A stretch of DNA of 51,226 bases from Streptomyces sp. NRRL F-5727 (GCF_000719555.1 NZ_JOGX01000081.1:1-51226); one strand, 5' to 3'. Positions 41,410 through 51,095 are shown, counted from the stretch's first letter. Program-made: numbers and translations. The notes: generated from the letters alone by a model not told the origin.

Positions 41410-42627
41410 ATGGCGGTGACCCGGCTGAAGCGCACGACGACGGCGTGCCGTCCGGCGACGGTACGGGACCGTTGGCGGGCCCGGAACGGCCGCGGGCCCA
41501 ACGGGTTCAGCATGCTGCCCTGGCTGCTCATGGGCCTGGGCGCCCTCTCCCACCTGGTCCGGGGCGAGGCCGCGAACCCCTGGTTCGGCGGGCTCGGTCT
41601 CCTCGTCTTCCACACCCTCTACATCGCGGTCGTCTTCCGCGCCTTCGACCGGGGGCGCCGCGAGGCCCCCCTCACCTGGGTGCTGCTCGCCGCCCTGGCC
41701 GCGCTGACCTTCGCGCTCGCCATCGGCTACGGCCGGGAGTGGCTGATGCTCTTCCCGCTCCTCGGTCTCGCGGTGGGGTCCGTGGCGCGCCGCCCCCGGC
41801 TGCTGCCGGCGCTCGCCTTCCCGCTCTGCGCGGCGGTCGCCCTGGTGACCGTCTGGCGGGACGGCTGGACGGCCATCGGGGTCGTGTACGGGACGTTCAT
41901 CTCGGTCATGGTGACGGCGGCGATCCTCGCCCTGGACGAGACGGTGCGGGAGCTGCGTGAGACCCGTGAGGAGCTGGCGCGGGCGGCGGTGGAGCGGGAG
42001 CGGCTGCGGTTCTCCCGCGACCTGCACGACCTGCTCGGCCACACCCTGTCGGTGATCGTGGTGAAGTCGGAGGCGGCCCGGCGGCTCGCACCGCGCGATC
42101 TCGACGCGGCGCTCGGGCAGGTCACGGACATCGAGGCGGTGGGCCGGCAGGCGCTCACCGAGATCCGGGAGGCGGTCACCGGCTACCGCGAGGGCAGTCT
42201 CGGCACGGAGCTGGACCGGGCGCGGTCCGCGCTGGCCGCGGCGGACGTGGAGCCGGTGGTCCGCCGGTCGGGGCCGCCGCTGGAGCCCGCGGCGGAGGCG
42301 CTGCTCGGCTGGGTGGTGCGGGAGGCGGCGACGAACGTGGTCCGGCACGCGCGGGCGAGCCGGTGCGAGATCGTGGTGACGAGCGGCCCGGAGCGGACCC
42401 GCCTCACCGTCGCCGACGACGGCCCGGGCCCCTCCCCCGCCGCCGCCGGCGGCGCCGGCACCGGCCTGCGGGGGCTGCGCGAGCGGCTCGCGGCGGCGGG
42501 CGGCACCCTCACCACGGCGGCGGCCCCGGCCGGCGGCTTCCTCCTGACGGCGGAGCTCCCGGCCTCTCCGGACCCGACCGCCTCGCCCGGCGGGGAGGAA
42601 CCGTCCGGCCTAGGCTCTCGGTTGTGA
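41410..42627 (+). CDS. Sensor histidine kinase, NarL/DesK type
   Basis: This 405-residue protein has about five transmembrane helices (about 35-180), a HisKA_3 dimerisation helix with the phosphorylated His in 'FSRDLHDLLGHTLSVIVVKSE', and an ATPase domain with 'REAATNVVRHARASRCEI' (N box), 'VADDGPG' and 'GTGLRGLRERLAAAGG'. The membrane part lacks an extracellular sensor domain, so it may read the state of the adjacent transporter or membrane. It is 13 bases downstream of the permease and overlaps the response regulator (GTGA), so the four genes form one operon. Confidence 0.92.
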   Translation: MAVTRLKRTTTACRPATVRDRWRARNGRGPNGFSMLPWLLMGLGALSHLVRGEAANPWFGGLGLLVFHTLYIAVVFRAFDRGRREAPLTWVLLAALAALTFALAIGYGREWLMLFPLLGLAVGSVARRPRLLPALAFPLCAAVALVTVWRDGWTAIGVVYGTFISVMVTAAILALDETVRELRETREELARAAVERERLRFSRDLHDLLGHTLSVIVVKSEAARRLAPRDLDAALGQVTDIEAVGRQALTEIREAVTGYREGSLGTELDRARSALAAADVEPVVRRSGPPLEPAAEALLGWVVREAATNVVRHARASRCEIVVTSGPERTRLTVADDGPGPSPAAAGGAGTGLRGLRERLAAAGGTLTTAAAPAGGFLLTAELPASPDPTASPGGEEPSGLGSRL

Positions 42628-43265
42628 ACGAGATGCCGCGGGACCACCGTCCGTCGAAGTCCATCCGGGTCCTCCTCGCCGAGGACCAGGGGATGATGCG
42701 CGGGGCGCTCGCGCTGCTGCTCGGGATGGAGCCGGACATCGAGGTCGTCGCCCAGGTCGGGCGGGGGGACGAGATCGTGGACCGGGCACTGGTGGCACGG
42801 CCGGACGTGGCGCTGCTCGACATCGAGCTGCCTGGGCGGTCGGGGCTCGACGCGGCGGCGGAGCTGCGGGACGAGGTGCCGGACTGCCGGGTGCTGATCC
42901 TGACGACCTTCGGCCGTCCGGGGTATCTGCGGCGGGCGATGGAGGCGGGGGCGGCCGGGTTCCTGGTGAAGGACGGGCCGGTGGAGGAGCTGGCGGAGGC
43001 GGTCCGGACGGTGCTGCGGGGCGAGACCGTCATCGACCCGGCGCTCGCGGCGGCGGCGCTGGGCGCGGGGCCGAACCCGCTGACGGCGCGGGAGCGGGAG
43101 GCCCTGTCGGCGGCGGTGGACGGGGCGACGGTCGCGGACATCGCGGGCCGGCTCCATCTGTCGGAGTCGACCGTGCGGAACTACCTGTCGGCGGCGATCG
43201 GGAAGACCGGGACGCGCAACCGGATGGAGGCGGCCCGGGCCGCCCGGCAGCAGGGCTGGCTCTAG
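42624..43265 (+). CDS. LuxR/NarL-family response regulator
   Basis: This 213-residue protein starts at a GTG that overlaps the kinase stop. It has a receiver domain with acidic pair 'LLAEDQ', phosphoacceptor Asp66 in 'VALLDIELPG', Thr in 'ILTTFGRPGYL' and Lys in 'GFLVKDGP'. A C-terminal LuxR helix-turn-helix follows: 'LTAREREALSAAVDGATVADIAGRLHLSESTVRNYLSAAI'. The stop codon lies inside the first unit of the 16-bp repeat array. It probably controls its own ABC exporter operon. Confidence 0.92.
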   Translation: MNEMPRDHRPSKSIRVLLAEDQGMMRGALALLLGMEPDIEVVAQVGRGDEIVDRALVARPDVALLDIELPGRSGLDAAAELRDEVPDCRVLILTTFGRPGYLRRAMEAGAAGFLVKDGPVEELAEAVRTVLRGETVIDPALAAAALGAGPNPLTAREREALSAAVDGATVADIAGRLHLSESTVRNYLSAAIGKTGTRNRMEAARAARQQGWL

Positions 43266-43435
43266 GCGGTCCTGCCTCTGGCGGTCCTGCCTCTAGACGG
43301 TCGCGTCTCTGGGCGGTCGCGTCTCTAGGCGGTCGCGTCTCTAGACGGTCGCGTCTCTAGACGGTCGCGCCTCTAGGCGGTCGCGCCTCTAGGCGGTCGC
43401 GCCTCTGGACCGTCCCGCCTCTAGGCCGTCCCGCC
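43261..43435. repeat. Eleven tandem 16-bp repeats between two convergent response-regulator genes
   Basis: The unit TCTAGGCGGTCGCGTC (with changes such as TCTAGACGG and CCTGCC) is repeated 11 times; one copy is 15 bp. The first unit carries the stop codon of the plus-strand regulator and the last carries that of the minus-strand regulator. The CTAG in each unit supplies TAG on both strands, so copy-number change cannot create readthrough. The inner copies are most alike. It may serve as a terminator zone or be a simple minisatellite. Confidence 0.95.
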
Positions 43436-44092
43436 CGGGACGACCAGGCCCGTCTCGTAGGCCAGGATCACCAGTTGGGCGCGGTCGCGGGCGCCGAGTT
43501 TGGCGAGGGCCCGGGTGACGTGGGTCTTGGCGGTGAGGGGGCTGATGACGAGGCGTTCGGCGATCTGGTCGTTGGAGAGGCCGGTGGCGATCAGACGGGT
43601 GACCTCCCGTTCGCGGGCCGTGAGGACGTCGAGGCGGGCGGAGGTCCCGGCGGGGGCGGCCGGGCGGTGGGCGAACTGTTCGATCACCCGGCGGGTCGCG
43701 CTCGGCGAGAGGAGGGCGTCGCCGGCGGCGACCGCGCGGACGGCCTGGCGCAGGTCGTCCGGTTCGATCTCCTTGGTGAGGAAGCCGCTGGCGCCGGCCC
43801 GGAGGGCGGCGAAGACGTACTCGTCGGTCTCGAAGGTGGTGAGCACGATGACCCGGCACCCGGTCAGGCCGGGGTCGCCGACGAGGGTGCGGGTGGCGGT
43901 GAGGCCGTCGGTGCCGGGCATGCGGATGTCCATGAGGACGATGTCGGGGCGGACGGCGCGGGCGGTGCGGACGGCCTCGTCGCCGGTGCCGGCCTCGCCG
44001 ACGACCTCGATGTCCTTGGCCCGGCCGAGGAGGCTGCGGAAGCCGGCCCGCACCAGGGCCTGGTCGTCGGCGAGGAGCACCTTGATCGTCAT
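43421..44092 (-). CDS. LuxR/NarL-family response regulator of the second two-component system
   Basis: The start is the ATG at 44092, overlapping the kinase stop as ATGA; 223 residues. The receiver has 'LLADDQ', phosphoacceptor Asp55 in '[10 protein letters not shown]', Thr in '[11 protein letters not shown]' and Lys in 'GFLTKE'; the LuxR-type domain is '[43 protein letters not shown]'. It is convergent with the regulator at 42624 and differs clearly from it in sequence, so they are not a recent duplicate. Its last codon lies inside the repeat array. Confidence 0.93.
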   Translation of the reverse strand: MTIKVLLADDQALVRAGFRSLLGRAKDIEVVGEAGTGDEAVRTARAVRPDIVLMDIRMPGTDGLTATRTLVGDPGLTGCRVIVLTTFETDEYVFAALRAGASGFLTKEIEPDDLRQAVRAVAAGDALLSPSATRRVIEQFAHRPAAPAGTSARLDVLTAREREVTRLIATGLSNDQIAERLVISPLTAKTHVTRALAKLGARDRAQLVILAYETGLVVPGGTA

Positions 44093-45309
44093 GGCCGGAA
44101 GCCTGGCACAGGGATGACGGCCCGGACCAGCCATCCGCCGCCGTCGCCGGGCCTCCCGGCGGTGAGTTCGCCGCCGAGGGCGTGGACGCGTTCGGTCATG
44201 CCCCGGATGCCGTGTCCGGGGGCGGCCGCCGGGCCCGGCGGGGTCCGGCCGTCGTCGGCGACCGTGACCTCCACCCGGTCCGCGTCGCAGCGGACGGCGA
44301 CGTCGGCGCGGGAGGCGCCGGAGTGGCGGGCGGTGTTGGTGAGGGCCTCCTGGACGAGGCGGTGGACGGCGAGGGAGACCGGGGCGGGGACGGCGGCGGG
44401 GTCGCCGGTCGTCTCCAGGCGGATGGCGAGGGCGGGGGTGCGCATGCGGGCGACGAGCGCGGCGAGTTCCGGCACGCCGGCGGCGGGCTCCTCCGGGGAC
44501 GGGGCCGGGGCCGGTGACTCCCCCGGTGCGCGCAGGACGTGGACGAGGGCGCGGAGGTCGCGGACGGCGGCGGTGCGGACCTCCTGGGCGGTGGTGAGCG
44601 CGGCCCGGGCCTCGGCCGGGGAGTCGTCCAGGGACTCGGCGGCGACGCGGAGCTGGAGGCCCACGACGGTGAGGGTGTGGCCGACGACGTCGTGGAGTTC
44701 GCGGGCGATCTCCAGACGGGCCTCGGCGATGCGCCGGCCTGCCTCCAGGTCGCGCTCGCGGGCCGCCCGGAGGAGGCGGTCGTCGAGTTCGGCGCGCCAG
44801 CGGAGCCGGTTGCGGTAGGCGGTGGCGGCGGCGAGCAGCAGGGCCAGCCACAGGGCCTCGGCGCCCAGCGAGCCGAGGACCTCGCGGGGGCCGGTGCCGG
44901 TCGCGGGCAGCTCCCAGCCGGCGGCGAAGGCGAGTTCGGCGACGCCGACGGCGGCGGCCCGGGGCAGGCCGGGCCGGCCGGGGCGGTCGTCGGCGGCGAG
45001 CCCGGCGTACGCGGCGGAGACCGGCCACACCCAGCCGATGTCGGTGAGACCGGAGGTGCGGAAGACGATGACGGCCTGGACGGAGAGGAGGAGGACGGCG
45101 AGGGGCCACCGGCGGCGGGCCAGGAGCAGCAGGCCCAGCCAGAGGGCGAGCGGCAGGGCGCCGGCCGCCTCCAGCCGGCCGCCGAGGCGGGCGGTGCCGG
45201 CCAGTACCGCGACGAAGGTGACGGCCGCGAGGAGCCCGTCCACGGGGCGTACCGCGCGCAGGGCGGCGGTCGTACGGGCGAGCGCTCGGTCCATGCGCCG
45301 ATCATGCAC
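44089..45309 (-). CDS. Sensor histidine kinase of the second two-component system
   Basis: I keep the GTG at 45309 (406 residues), which has GGAGG about 12 bases upstream and overlaps the DUF998 gene by eight bases; the ATG at 45294 is an alternative without a ribosome site. Several N-terminal membrane helices (about 20-165) precede the HisKA_3 helix with His in '[20 protein letters not shown]' and the ATPase domain with '[18 protein letters not shown]', 'VADDGR' and '[16 protein letters not shown]'. No large sensor domain is present. It pairs with the response regulator at 43421. Confidence 0.92.
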   Translation of the reverse strand: MHDRRMDRALARTTAALRAVRPVDGLLAAVTFVAVLAGTARLGGRLEAAGALPLALWLGLLLLARRRWPLAVLLLSVQAVIVFRTSGLTDIGWVWPVSAAYAGLAADDRPGRPGLPRAAAVGVAELAFAAGWELPATGTGPREVLGSLGAEALWLALLLAAATAYRNRLRWRAELDDRLLRAARERDLEAGRRIAEARLEIARELHDVVGHTLTVVGLQLRVAAESLDDSPAEARAALTTAQEVRTAAVRDLRALVHVLRAPGESPAPAPSPEEPAAGVPELAALVARMRTPALAIRLETTGDPAAVPAPVSLAVHRLVQEALTNTARHSGASRADVAVRCDADRVEVTVADDGRTPPGPAAAPGHGIRGMTERVHALGGELTAGRPGDGGGWLVRAVIPVPGFRP

Positions 45310-45943
45310 GACGGCCCCGCCCTCCGGTGGCGGTCGCGAGGAGTGCGACGGCGACCCAGCCGAAGTCGGCGGCGAGCACGAGCCGTTCGACGAGCCCGAG
45401 GGGGGTGGGGGCGCCGAGCAGGCCGAGGGAGGGCCCGCCGTCCATGACGTCGGCGAGGAGGACGGCGAGCGCGGCCGTGCCCAGGAGCGAGACGAGGGTG
45501 AGGGCGTTCAGGGCGGTGCGCAGCCGGGGGCGGGCCGCCGTGAGCGTGCGGCGGAGGAGGAGCGCGGCCGCGGGGAGGGCGGCGAAGGCGAGGAAGGCGG
45601 CGTTGCCGTGGACGAGTTCGGAGAGGGAGGGGCGGTGGTGGTGGCCGGGCGGGTCGGCGGGGAAGAGCCCGGCGACCAGGATCCCGGCGGCCCACAGCCC
45701 TACGGCGGTCCGTCCGGTGCCCCGGAGGCGGGCGGCGAGGACGGCGGAGGCCGCGGCGACCGCCAGGAGGCCGGCGGGGAGGAGGAGGCCGGCGGTGCCG
45801 TGCACGTAGCGGCTGAGGGTCTCGCTCAGCGGGTCGTAGCCGGGGTTCAGCAGCTCCACGGCCGTCAGGGCCAGGGCTCCGGTGCCGATCAGGGCGAGCG
45901 GGGCCCGTACCCCCGTGGTGGTGGTCGTCATCGTCGTCGCCAT
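45302..45943 (-). CDS. DUF998 membrane protein
   Basis: This 213-residue protein has six hydrophobic segments and matches the DUF998 pattern: an early 'LLNPGYDPLSETLSRYVHGTAGLLLPAG' segment and 'GLFPADPPGHHHRPSLSELVHGNAAF', a His-rich loop between helices 3 and 4. Function is not known; the conserved His/Asp residues in loops suggest a membrane-embedded enzyme or lipid-binding role. It overlaps the kinase gene by eight bases, so it is the first gene of the second two-component operon and perhaps its signal partner. Confidence 0.85.
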   Translation of the reverse strand: MATTMTTTTTGVRAPLALIGTGALALTAVELLNPGYDPLSETLSRYVHGTAGLLLPAGLLAVAAASAVLAARLRGTGRTAVGLWAAGILVAGLFPADPPGHHHRPSLSELVHGNAAFLAFAALPAAALLLRRTLTAARPRLRTALNALTLVSLLGTAALAVLLADVMDGGPSLGLLGAPTPLGLVERLVLAADFGWVAVALLATATGGRGRRA

Positions 45944-46056
45944 GCCGTCCTCTTCCGTCGTGGCTTCCGGTGGTGCTCCGGAAGTTACGGAGGGGAAGGG
46001 GGCGGCCGCGTCCTCCCGGCGCGGTCACCCCGGCGTACACCGGACGGTGACGGCGG

Positions 46057-47532
46057 CTAGGGCTTCTGCACCGTTCGGTGTACGGGGCGGGGCAGCCAGG
46101 CGGCCATCAGGACGGCCGCGGCGAGGAGGACGGCGGCGGAGACGCGGAAGGCCAGGGCGTAGCCGGGGACGAGCGACGCGCCGGGGTTCGCCGCGTACGC
46201 GGCGTAGGGCAGCGCGTCGGCCGGGGCGGAGGCCGCCACCGTCGTGAGGACGGCGAGGCCGAGGGCGCCGCCCATCGTGCGGGAGGTGTTGACCAGGCCG
46301 GAGACGAGGCCGGCGTCGCCGGGGGCGGCGCCGGAGGTGGCGAGGGTCGCGAGGGGGGTGGTGGCGAGGCCGAGGCCGCCCATCATGAGGAGGCCGGGGC
46401 CGAGGATGGTGGCGAGGAAGGTGCCGTCGGCGGTCATCGTCGACTGCCAGGCGAAGCCGGCGGCGGCGACAAGGAGTCCGGCGACGGCGAGGTTCCTGGC
46501 GCCGGTGACGGCCATCAGGCGGGGCGCGGTCTTGGAGCCGACGAGGACGGCGAGGGAGCTGGGGACGAGGGCGAGGCCGGCCTGGAGCGGGGTGTAGCCG
46601 AGGACGTTCTGGGCGTAGACCGTCATGAAGAACCACATGGCGAACGAACTGGCCCCGCCGAGCGCCATCCCGGCGTTGGCGGCGGACACGGCCCGGTTGC
46701 GGAAGATGCCGAGCGGGACGAGGGGTTCCGCGGTGCGCCGCTCGACGGCGACGAAGACGGCGAGGAGCCCGAGGCCGCCGAGGAGCGGGAGGAGGGCGGC
46801 GGCGGAGGTCCAGCCGGACGTCTCGGTCCGCACGATGCCGTACGCGAGGGTGGCGAGTCCGGCGGTGACGAGGACCGCGCCGGGCAGGTCGAGGCGGCGG
46901 CCGGCGTCGGCGCGGCCCTCGCGGAGCCACAGCGCGGCCGCGGCCAGGATGAGGAGGCCGAGGGGGACGTTGACGAGGAGGACCCAGCGCCAGTCGAGCA
47001 GGTCGACGAGGACGCCGCCGACGAAGCCGCCCGCGGCGCCGCCGGCCGCGCCGACCGCCGTCCAGGTGCCGATGGCCCGGGTGCGGGCGGCGCCGGCGGG
47101 GACGGCGGCGGTGACGAGGGTGAGGGTGGCCGGGGAGAGCACGGCCGCGCCGAGGCCCTGGGCGGCGCGGGCGCCGATGAGGTAGGCGCCCTCGGGGGCG
47201 ATGCCGCCGACGGCCGAGGCTGCGGTGAAGAGGCCGAGGCCCGCCAGGAACATGGTCTTGCGCCCGTACAGGTCGACCGCTCGGCCGCCGAGGAGCATGA
47301 AGCCGGCGAAGGCGATCGAGTAGGCGTTGAGCACCCACTGGAGGCCGAGGGTGCTCAGGTCGAGGTCGGCCTTCATGGAGGGCAGGGCCACGTTCATGAC
47401 CGACACGTCGAGGACGACGAGGAACTGCCCGGCGCAGGCGATGAGGACGACGAGCCAGGGGCGGGGGGTGCGTATGGAGTCGGGGGGCGTGGCGGTTCCG
47501 GTGGCGGAGTCGTTCTGCGGCATGCGTGTCAT
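46057..47532 (-). CDS. MFS exporter, DHA2 (EmrB/QacA) family
   Basis: This 491-residue, fourteen-helix major facilitator has 'FLVVLDVSVMNVALPSM' (motif D1), 'LGGRAVDLYGRKTMFLAG' (motif A), 'RAAQGLGAAVLSPATLTLV' (motif B) and 'GTWTAVGAAGGAAGGFVGGVLVD' (motif C), all features of proton-driven multidrug exporters of the EmrB/QacA group. Substrates are unknown. It lies 113 bases upstream of DUF998 and reads the same way. No dedicated regulator is adjacent, although the two-component genes just downstream could serve. Confidence 0.92.
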   Translation of the reverse strand: MTRMPQNDSATGTATPPDSIRTPRPWLVVLIACAGQFLVVLDVSVMNVALPSMKADLDLSTLGLQWVLNAYSIAFAGFMLLGGRAVDLYGRKTMFLAGLGLFTAASAVGGIAPEGAYLIGARAAQGLGAAVLSPATLTLVTAAVPAGAARTRAIGTWTAVGAAGGAAGGFVGGVLVDLLDWRWVLLVNVPLGLLILAAAALWLREGRADAGRRLDLPGAVLVTAGLATLAYGIVRTETSGWTSAAALLPLLGGLGLLAVFVAVERRTAEPLVPLGIFRNRAVSAANAGMALGGASSFAMWFFMTVYAQNVLGYTPLQAGLALVPSSLAVLVGSKTAPRLMAVTGARNLAVAGLLVAAAGFAWQSTMTADGTFLATILGPGLLMMGGLGLATTPLATLATSGAAPGDAGLVSGLVNTSRTMGGALGLAVLTTVAASAPADALPYAAYAANPGASLVPGYALAFRVSAAVLLAAAVLMAAWLPRPVHRTVQKP

Positions 47533-47599
47533 GGTCGCAGAACGGCTCCGACCCGTACATGAGCGGAGGAACCGGCCCTCGGGGGAAGAAAGTCCTACG

Positions 47600-47659
47600 T
47601 CCTGCGCAGGAGGGTCACGCCTGGCGCAGGAGGGTCACGCCTTGCGCAGGAGGGTGACG
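47600..47659. repeat. Three 20-bp direct repeats covering the 3' end of the thiolase gene
   Basis: Units 47600-47619, 47620-47639 and 47640-47659 are CCT(T/G)GCGCAGGAGGGTCACG with one to three changes. On the minus strand the right-hand unit encodes the last residues VTLLRKA and stop; the two others repeat that coding sequence after the stop. It looks like a recent tandem duplication of the gene end. Confidence 0.9.
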
Positions 47660-48849
47660 ACGGCCGCGCCGCCGAGGCCGATGTTGTGGGCGAGGCCGAC
47701 GCGGGCGCCGGGGACCTGGCGGGCGGCGGCCTCGCCGCGGAGCTGCCAGACGAGTTCGGCGGCCTGGGCGAGGCCGGTGGCGCCGAGGGGGTGGCCCTTG
47801 GAGATGAGGCCGCCGGACGGGTTGACGACCCAGCGCCCGCCGTAGGTGGTGGCGCCGGACTCGACGAGTTTGCCGGAGGCGCCCTCCTCGCACATGCCGA
47901 GGGCTTCGTAGGTGAGGAGTTCGTTGACGGAGAAGCAGTCGTGGAGTTCGACGACGTCGACGTCCTCGATGCCGAGTCCGGAGCGCTCGTACGCCTGCCG
48001 GGCGGCCTCCCGGGACATGGGGCGGCCGACGGCGTCGATGCACGATCCGGAGGCGAAGGACTCGCCGGTGTCGGTGGTCATGGCCTGGCCGGCGATCTCC
48101 ACGGCGCGGGCCTCCAGACCGTGTTCGGCGACGAAGCGGTCGGAGACGACGAGGGCGGCGGCGGCTCCGTCGGAGGTGGGCGAGCACTGGAGCTTGGTGA
48201 GGGGCCGGTGGACGGTCCTGGCGGCGAGGATCTCGTCGACCGTGTGGACGTCCTGGAACTGGGCGTTGGGGTTGCGGGAGGAGTGCAGGTGGTTCTTGGC
48301 GGCGACGGCCGCGAGCTGCGCCTCGGTGGTGCCGTACCGCTCCATGTGCTCGCGGGCGGCGTTGCCGAAGATCTGCGCGGTGGGCGGGGACGCCTCGAAG
48401 CCGTGGGCGGCGGCCATGATGCCGTAGTGCCGGGCGACGGGTGACGTCGTGAAGTCGCCCGCCCCGCTGCCGCCGCCGAGGGAGCCCCTGCTCATCTTCT
48501 CGAAGCCGAGGGCGAGGACGCAGTCGGCGATGCCGCCCTCGACGAGCTGGCGGGCGGTCATGAGGGCGGTGGAGCCGGTGGCGCAGTTGTTGTTGAGGTT
48601 GTAGACGGGGAGGCCGGTGAGGCCGAGTTCGTAGACGGCCCGCTGACCGGCGGTGGACGCCTGGAAGCAGTAGCCGACGGCGGCCTGTTCGACCCGCTCG
48701 TACGGGATCCCGGCGTCGGTGAGGGCGGCGGTGCCGGCTTCGCGGGCCATGTCCCAGTACTGCCAGTCGCGGGTCTCCGGCTTCTCGAACCTGGTCATGC
48801 CGACCCCGACGACGTACGACTTCCCGGTGTGCCGCATGGCGTACTTCAT
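47635..48849 (-). CDS. SCP2-type thiolase / lipid-transfer protein family
   Basis: This 404-residue thiolase-fold protein of the SCPx/Ltp group has nucleophilic Cys89 in '[17 protein letters not shown]', '[21 protein letters not shown]', where the second Cys/His region lies, and the C-terminal '[21 protein letters not shown]' His-Gly motif. Members act as thiolases or retro-aldolases in sterol side-chain breakdown. It is 19 bases downstream of the double acyl-CoA dehydrogenase, in one operon with a KstR-like promoter. It should release propionyl- or acetyl-CoA from an acyl-CoA or steroid side chain, or act as the aldolase with a DUF35 partner, which is absent here. Confidence 0.9.
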   Translation of the reverse strand: MKYAMRHTGKSYVVGVGMTRFEKPETRDWQYWDMAREAGTAALTDAGIPYERVEQAAVGYCFQASTAGQRAVYELGLTGLPVYNLNNNCATGSTALMTARQLVEGGIADCVLALGFEKMSRGSLGGGSGAGDFTTSPVARHYGIMAAAHGFEASPPTAQIFGNAAREHMERYGTTEAQLAAVAAKNHLHSSRNPNAQFQDVHTVDEILAARTVHRPLTKLQCSPTSDGAAAALVVSDRFVAEHGLEARAVEIAGQAMTTDTGESFASGSCIDAVGRPMSREAARQAYERSGLGIEDVDVVELHDCFSVNELLTYEALGMCEEGASGKLVESGATTYGGRWVVNPSGGLISKGHPLGATGLAQAAELVWQLRGEAAARQVPGARVGLAHNIGLGGAAVVTLLRKA

Positions 48850-48868
48850 GGCGTGCCCCTCTCGGTTC

Positions 48869-51049
48869 TCAGTCCCTGGGGAGGCCGAGCAGGCGCTCGG
48901 CGACGACGTTGAGCTGGACCTGGGTGGTGCCCCCGGCGATGGTCAGGCAGCGGGACATGAGGAGCCCGTGGACGGCCGCCGCGCCGGGCCCCTCGCGCAC
49001 GGCGCCGTCGGGGCCGAGGAGTTCGAGGGCGAGTTCGGCGGTCTTCTGCTGGTGGAGGGTCTGGACGAGCTTGCGGACGCTGGCGCCGGCGCCCGGTTCG
49101 AGTCCGGAGACCTGGAGGAGGGTGGTGCGCAGGCCGATGCAGGCGAGGGCGTGGGCCTCGGCGAGGAGGGCGCCGGTGCGGGCCCGGACGGAGCCGTCGG
49201 CCTCGGCGGACGCCTTGATGAGGGCTTCGAGGCCGGTGTCGAAGACGACCTGGTCGGCCATGTGGACGCGTTCGTTGCCGAGGGTGTGGCGGGCGACCCG
49301 CCAGCCGTCGTTCACCTCGCCGACGACGGCGTCGGCGGGGAGGACGGCGCCGTCGAACCAGACCTCGTTGAAGAGGGAGTCGCCGGTGATCTCCTTGAGG
49401 GGGCGGATGTCGATGCCGGGGGTGTTCCTCATGTCGACGAGGAAGTAGGTGAGTCCCCGGTGTTTGGGCGCGTCGGGGTCGGTGCGGGCGAGCAGGATGC
49501 CGTGGTCGGCCGTCTGGGCGGCGCTCGTCCACACCTTCTGTCCGGTGATCCGCCAGCGGCCGTCCTCGGTGCGTTCGGCGCGGGTCCGCAGCGAGGCGAG
49601 GTCGGAGCCGGCGCCGGGTTCGGAGAAGAGCTGGCACCAGCGCTGTTCGCCGCGGAGGGTGGGGCCGAGGTGGCGTTCCCGCTGTTCCGGGGTGCCGTGG
49701 GCGAGGAGGGAGGGGACGACCCAGGTGGCGATGCCGAGTCCGGCGACGGTGATGCCGGCCTCGTCGAGTTCGCGCTGGACGGCGAGCTGCTGGAGGGGGC
49801 CCGCGCCGAGGCCGTACGGCTCCGGGAGGTGGGGCGCGGCGTAGCCGGTGGGGGCGAGGGCGCGGCGGGCGGCGGCCGGGTCGAGTCCGGCGGCGGGGGC
49901 GAGGGCCGCGCGGGCGGCGGCGCGGTAGGGCTCGGCGGCGGGCGGCAGGTCGAGGCGGAGGCCGCGGCGGAGGCCGGTGGCGGCGTGCCGGAGGGCGTCG
50001 AGCCGGAACCGGTCGCCGGTGCCGAGGAGTTGTCGGGCGACGAGGGCGCGGCGGAGCAGGATGTGGGCGTCGTGTTCCCAGGTGAAGCCGATGCCGCCGA
50101 GGATCTGGATGCAGTCCTTGGCGCAGCTGTACGCGGCGTCGAGGGCGGTGGCGGCGGCGAGGGCGGCGACGAGGGGCCGGGCGGGGTCGTGGGCGGCGCG
50201 GGCGGCGTCCCAGGTGAGGGCGCGGGCCTGTTCGAGCCGCACGAGCATGTCGGCGCAGAGGTGTTTGACGCCCTGGAACCGGCCGATGGGACGGCCGAAC
50301 TGCTCGCGGGTGCGGGCGTGTTCGGCGGCGGTCTCGACGGCGCGGGCGGCGGTGCCGCAGGCGTCGGCGGCGAAGAGGACGGCGGCGAGGTCGTGCACGA
50401 GCCCCGTGTCGACGGTGAGCGTCCGGTCGGCGGGCACGGGGTGGGCGGCGGCGGTGACCTCGGCGGTGGGCCGGGTGGGGTCGGCGGAGGCGTGGGGGCG
50501 GACGGTGAGGCCCGGCCCGTCGGAGGCGGGTGCGTCGACGGCGAGCCAGACGGTGCCGTCGGCGGTGGCGGCCTGGAGGAGGAGCAGGTCGGCGTGGGCG
50601 GCGCCGAGGACGGGCGGCGCGGTGCCGTCGAGGACGTGGCCGGTGTCGGTACGGACGGCGGTGAGCGTACCGGTGCCACCGAGCGCGACGGCGCCGATCC
50701 GGCGGCCTTCGGCGAGGTCGGCGACGAGCGGTCCGAACGCCCCGGCGCGGTGGAGGAGTCCGGTGGCGAGGACGGACGGCAGGTAGGGGCCGGGGAGGAG
50801 GGCGCGGGCGGTCTCCTCCACGACGACGGCGAGGTCGTCGAGGCCGCCGCCCCCGCCTCCGTGCTCCTCGGGTACGTGGATCCCCAGGAGGCCCTGTGCG
50901 GCGGCGGCGTCCCAGTGCGCGGGCCGGCCGGCCGGCGGCTCGGGCGCGTCGAGCCACCGGCGGAGCTCCTCGGGGGGTGCGGCGCGGGTGAGCCAGGCGC
51001 GGACGGACCGGGCGAGCTCCCGCTGTTCGTGCGTGATGGCGATGCCCAT
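48869..51049 (-). CDS. Fused double acyl-CoA dehydrogenase (FadE34/ChsE3-like)
   Basis: This 726-residue protein contains two acyl-CoA dehydrogenase units. Residues 1-345 begin '[20 protein letters not shown]', with '[30 protein letters not shown]'. Residues about 360-726 contain the FAD-binding '[18 protein letters not shown]', '[22 protein letters not shown]' and '[21 protein letters not shown]'. Steroid-type dehydrogenases are usually alpha2beta2 heteromers from two genes; mycobacterial FadE34 (ChsE3) is a natural fusion of the same size and design. It oxidises a steroid-side-chain or bulky acyl-CoA ester. The ATG is seven bases after a TAGTCT -10, so the mRNA is probably leaderless. Confidence 0.9.
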   Translation of the reverse strand: MGIAITHEQRELARSVRAWLTRAAPPEELRRWLDAPEPPAGRPAHWDAAAAQGLLGIHVPEEHGGGGGGLDDLAVVVEETARALLPGPYLPSVLATGLLHRAGAFGPLVADLAEGRRIGAVALGGTGTLTAVRTDTGHVLDGTAPPVLGAAHADLLLLQAATADGTVWLAVDAPASDGPGLTVRPHASADPTRPTAEVTAAAHPVPADRTLTVDTGLVHDLAAVLFAADACGTAARAVETAAEHARTREQFGRPIGRFQGVKHLCADMLVRLEQARALTWDAARAAHDPARPLVAALAAATALDAAYSCAKDCIQILGGIGFTWEHDAHILLRRALVARQLLGTGDRFRLDALRHAATGLRRGLRLDLPPAAEPYRAAARAALAPAAGLDPAAARRALAPTGYAAPHLPEPYGLGAGPLQQLAVQRELDEAGITVAGLGIATWVVPSLLAHGTPEQRERHLGPTLRGEQRWCQLFSEPGAGSDLASLRTRAERTEDGRWRITGQKVWTSAAQTADHGILLARTDPDAPKHRGLTYFLVDMRNTPGIDIRPLKEITGDSLFNEVWFDGAVLPADAVVGEVNDGWRVARHTLGNERVHMADQVVFDTGLEALIKASAEADGSVRARTGALLAEAHALACIGLRTTLLQVSGLEPGAGASVRKLVQTLHQQKTAELALELLGPDGAVREGPGAAAVHGLLMSRCLTIAGGTTQVQLNVVAERLLGLPRD

Positions 51050-51056
51050 GGCGCGC

Positions 51057-51095
51057 AGACTAGAACACGTTCCATTCTGACGGAAGGTCAGATAC
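51057..51095 (-). promoter_or_regulatory. Promoter with KstR-like box and second palindrome for the dehydrogenase-thiolase operon
   Basis: Reading the minus strand: a -10 TAGTCT (51057-51062) is seven bases before the ATG. The KstR-like box TAGAACACGTTCCA (51061-51074) covers the -10 edge and spacer. Immediately behind it, CTGACGGAAGGTCAGATAC (51077-51095) is the second palindrome that also occurs at 39623. A repressor on the box would block the promoter directly. Confidence 0.75.

Noticed and set aside
43261..43435. CRISPR-like array
   Set aside because: Units are 16 bp, head-to-tail and without spacers; it is a minisatellite.
42624..44092. Recent duplication of a two-component system
   Set aside because: The two regulators and two kinases are too different in sequence and layout; convergence is probably incidental.
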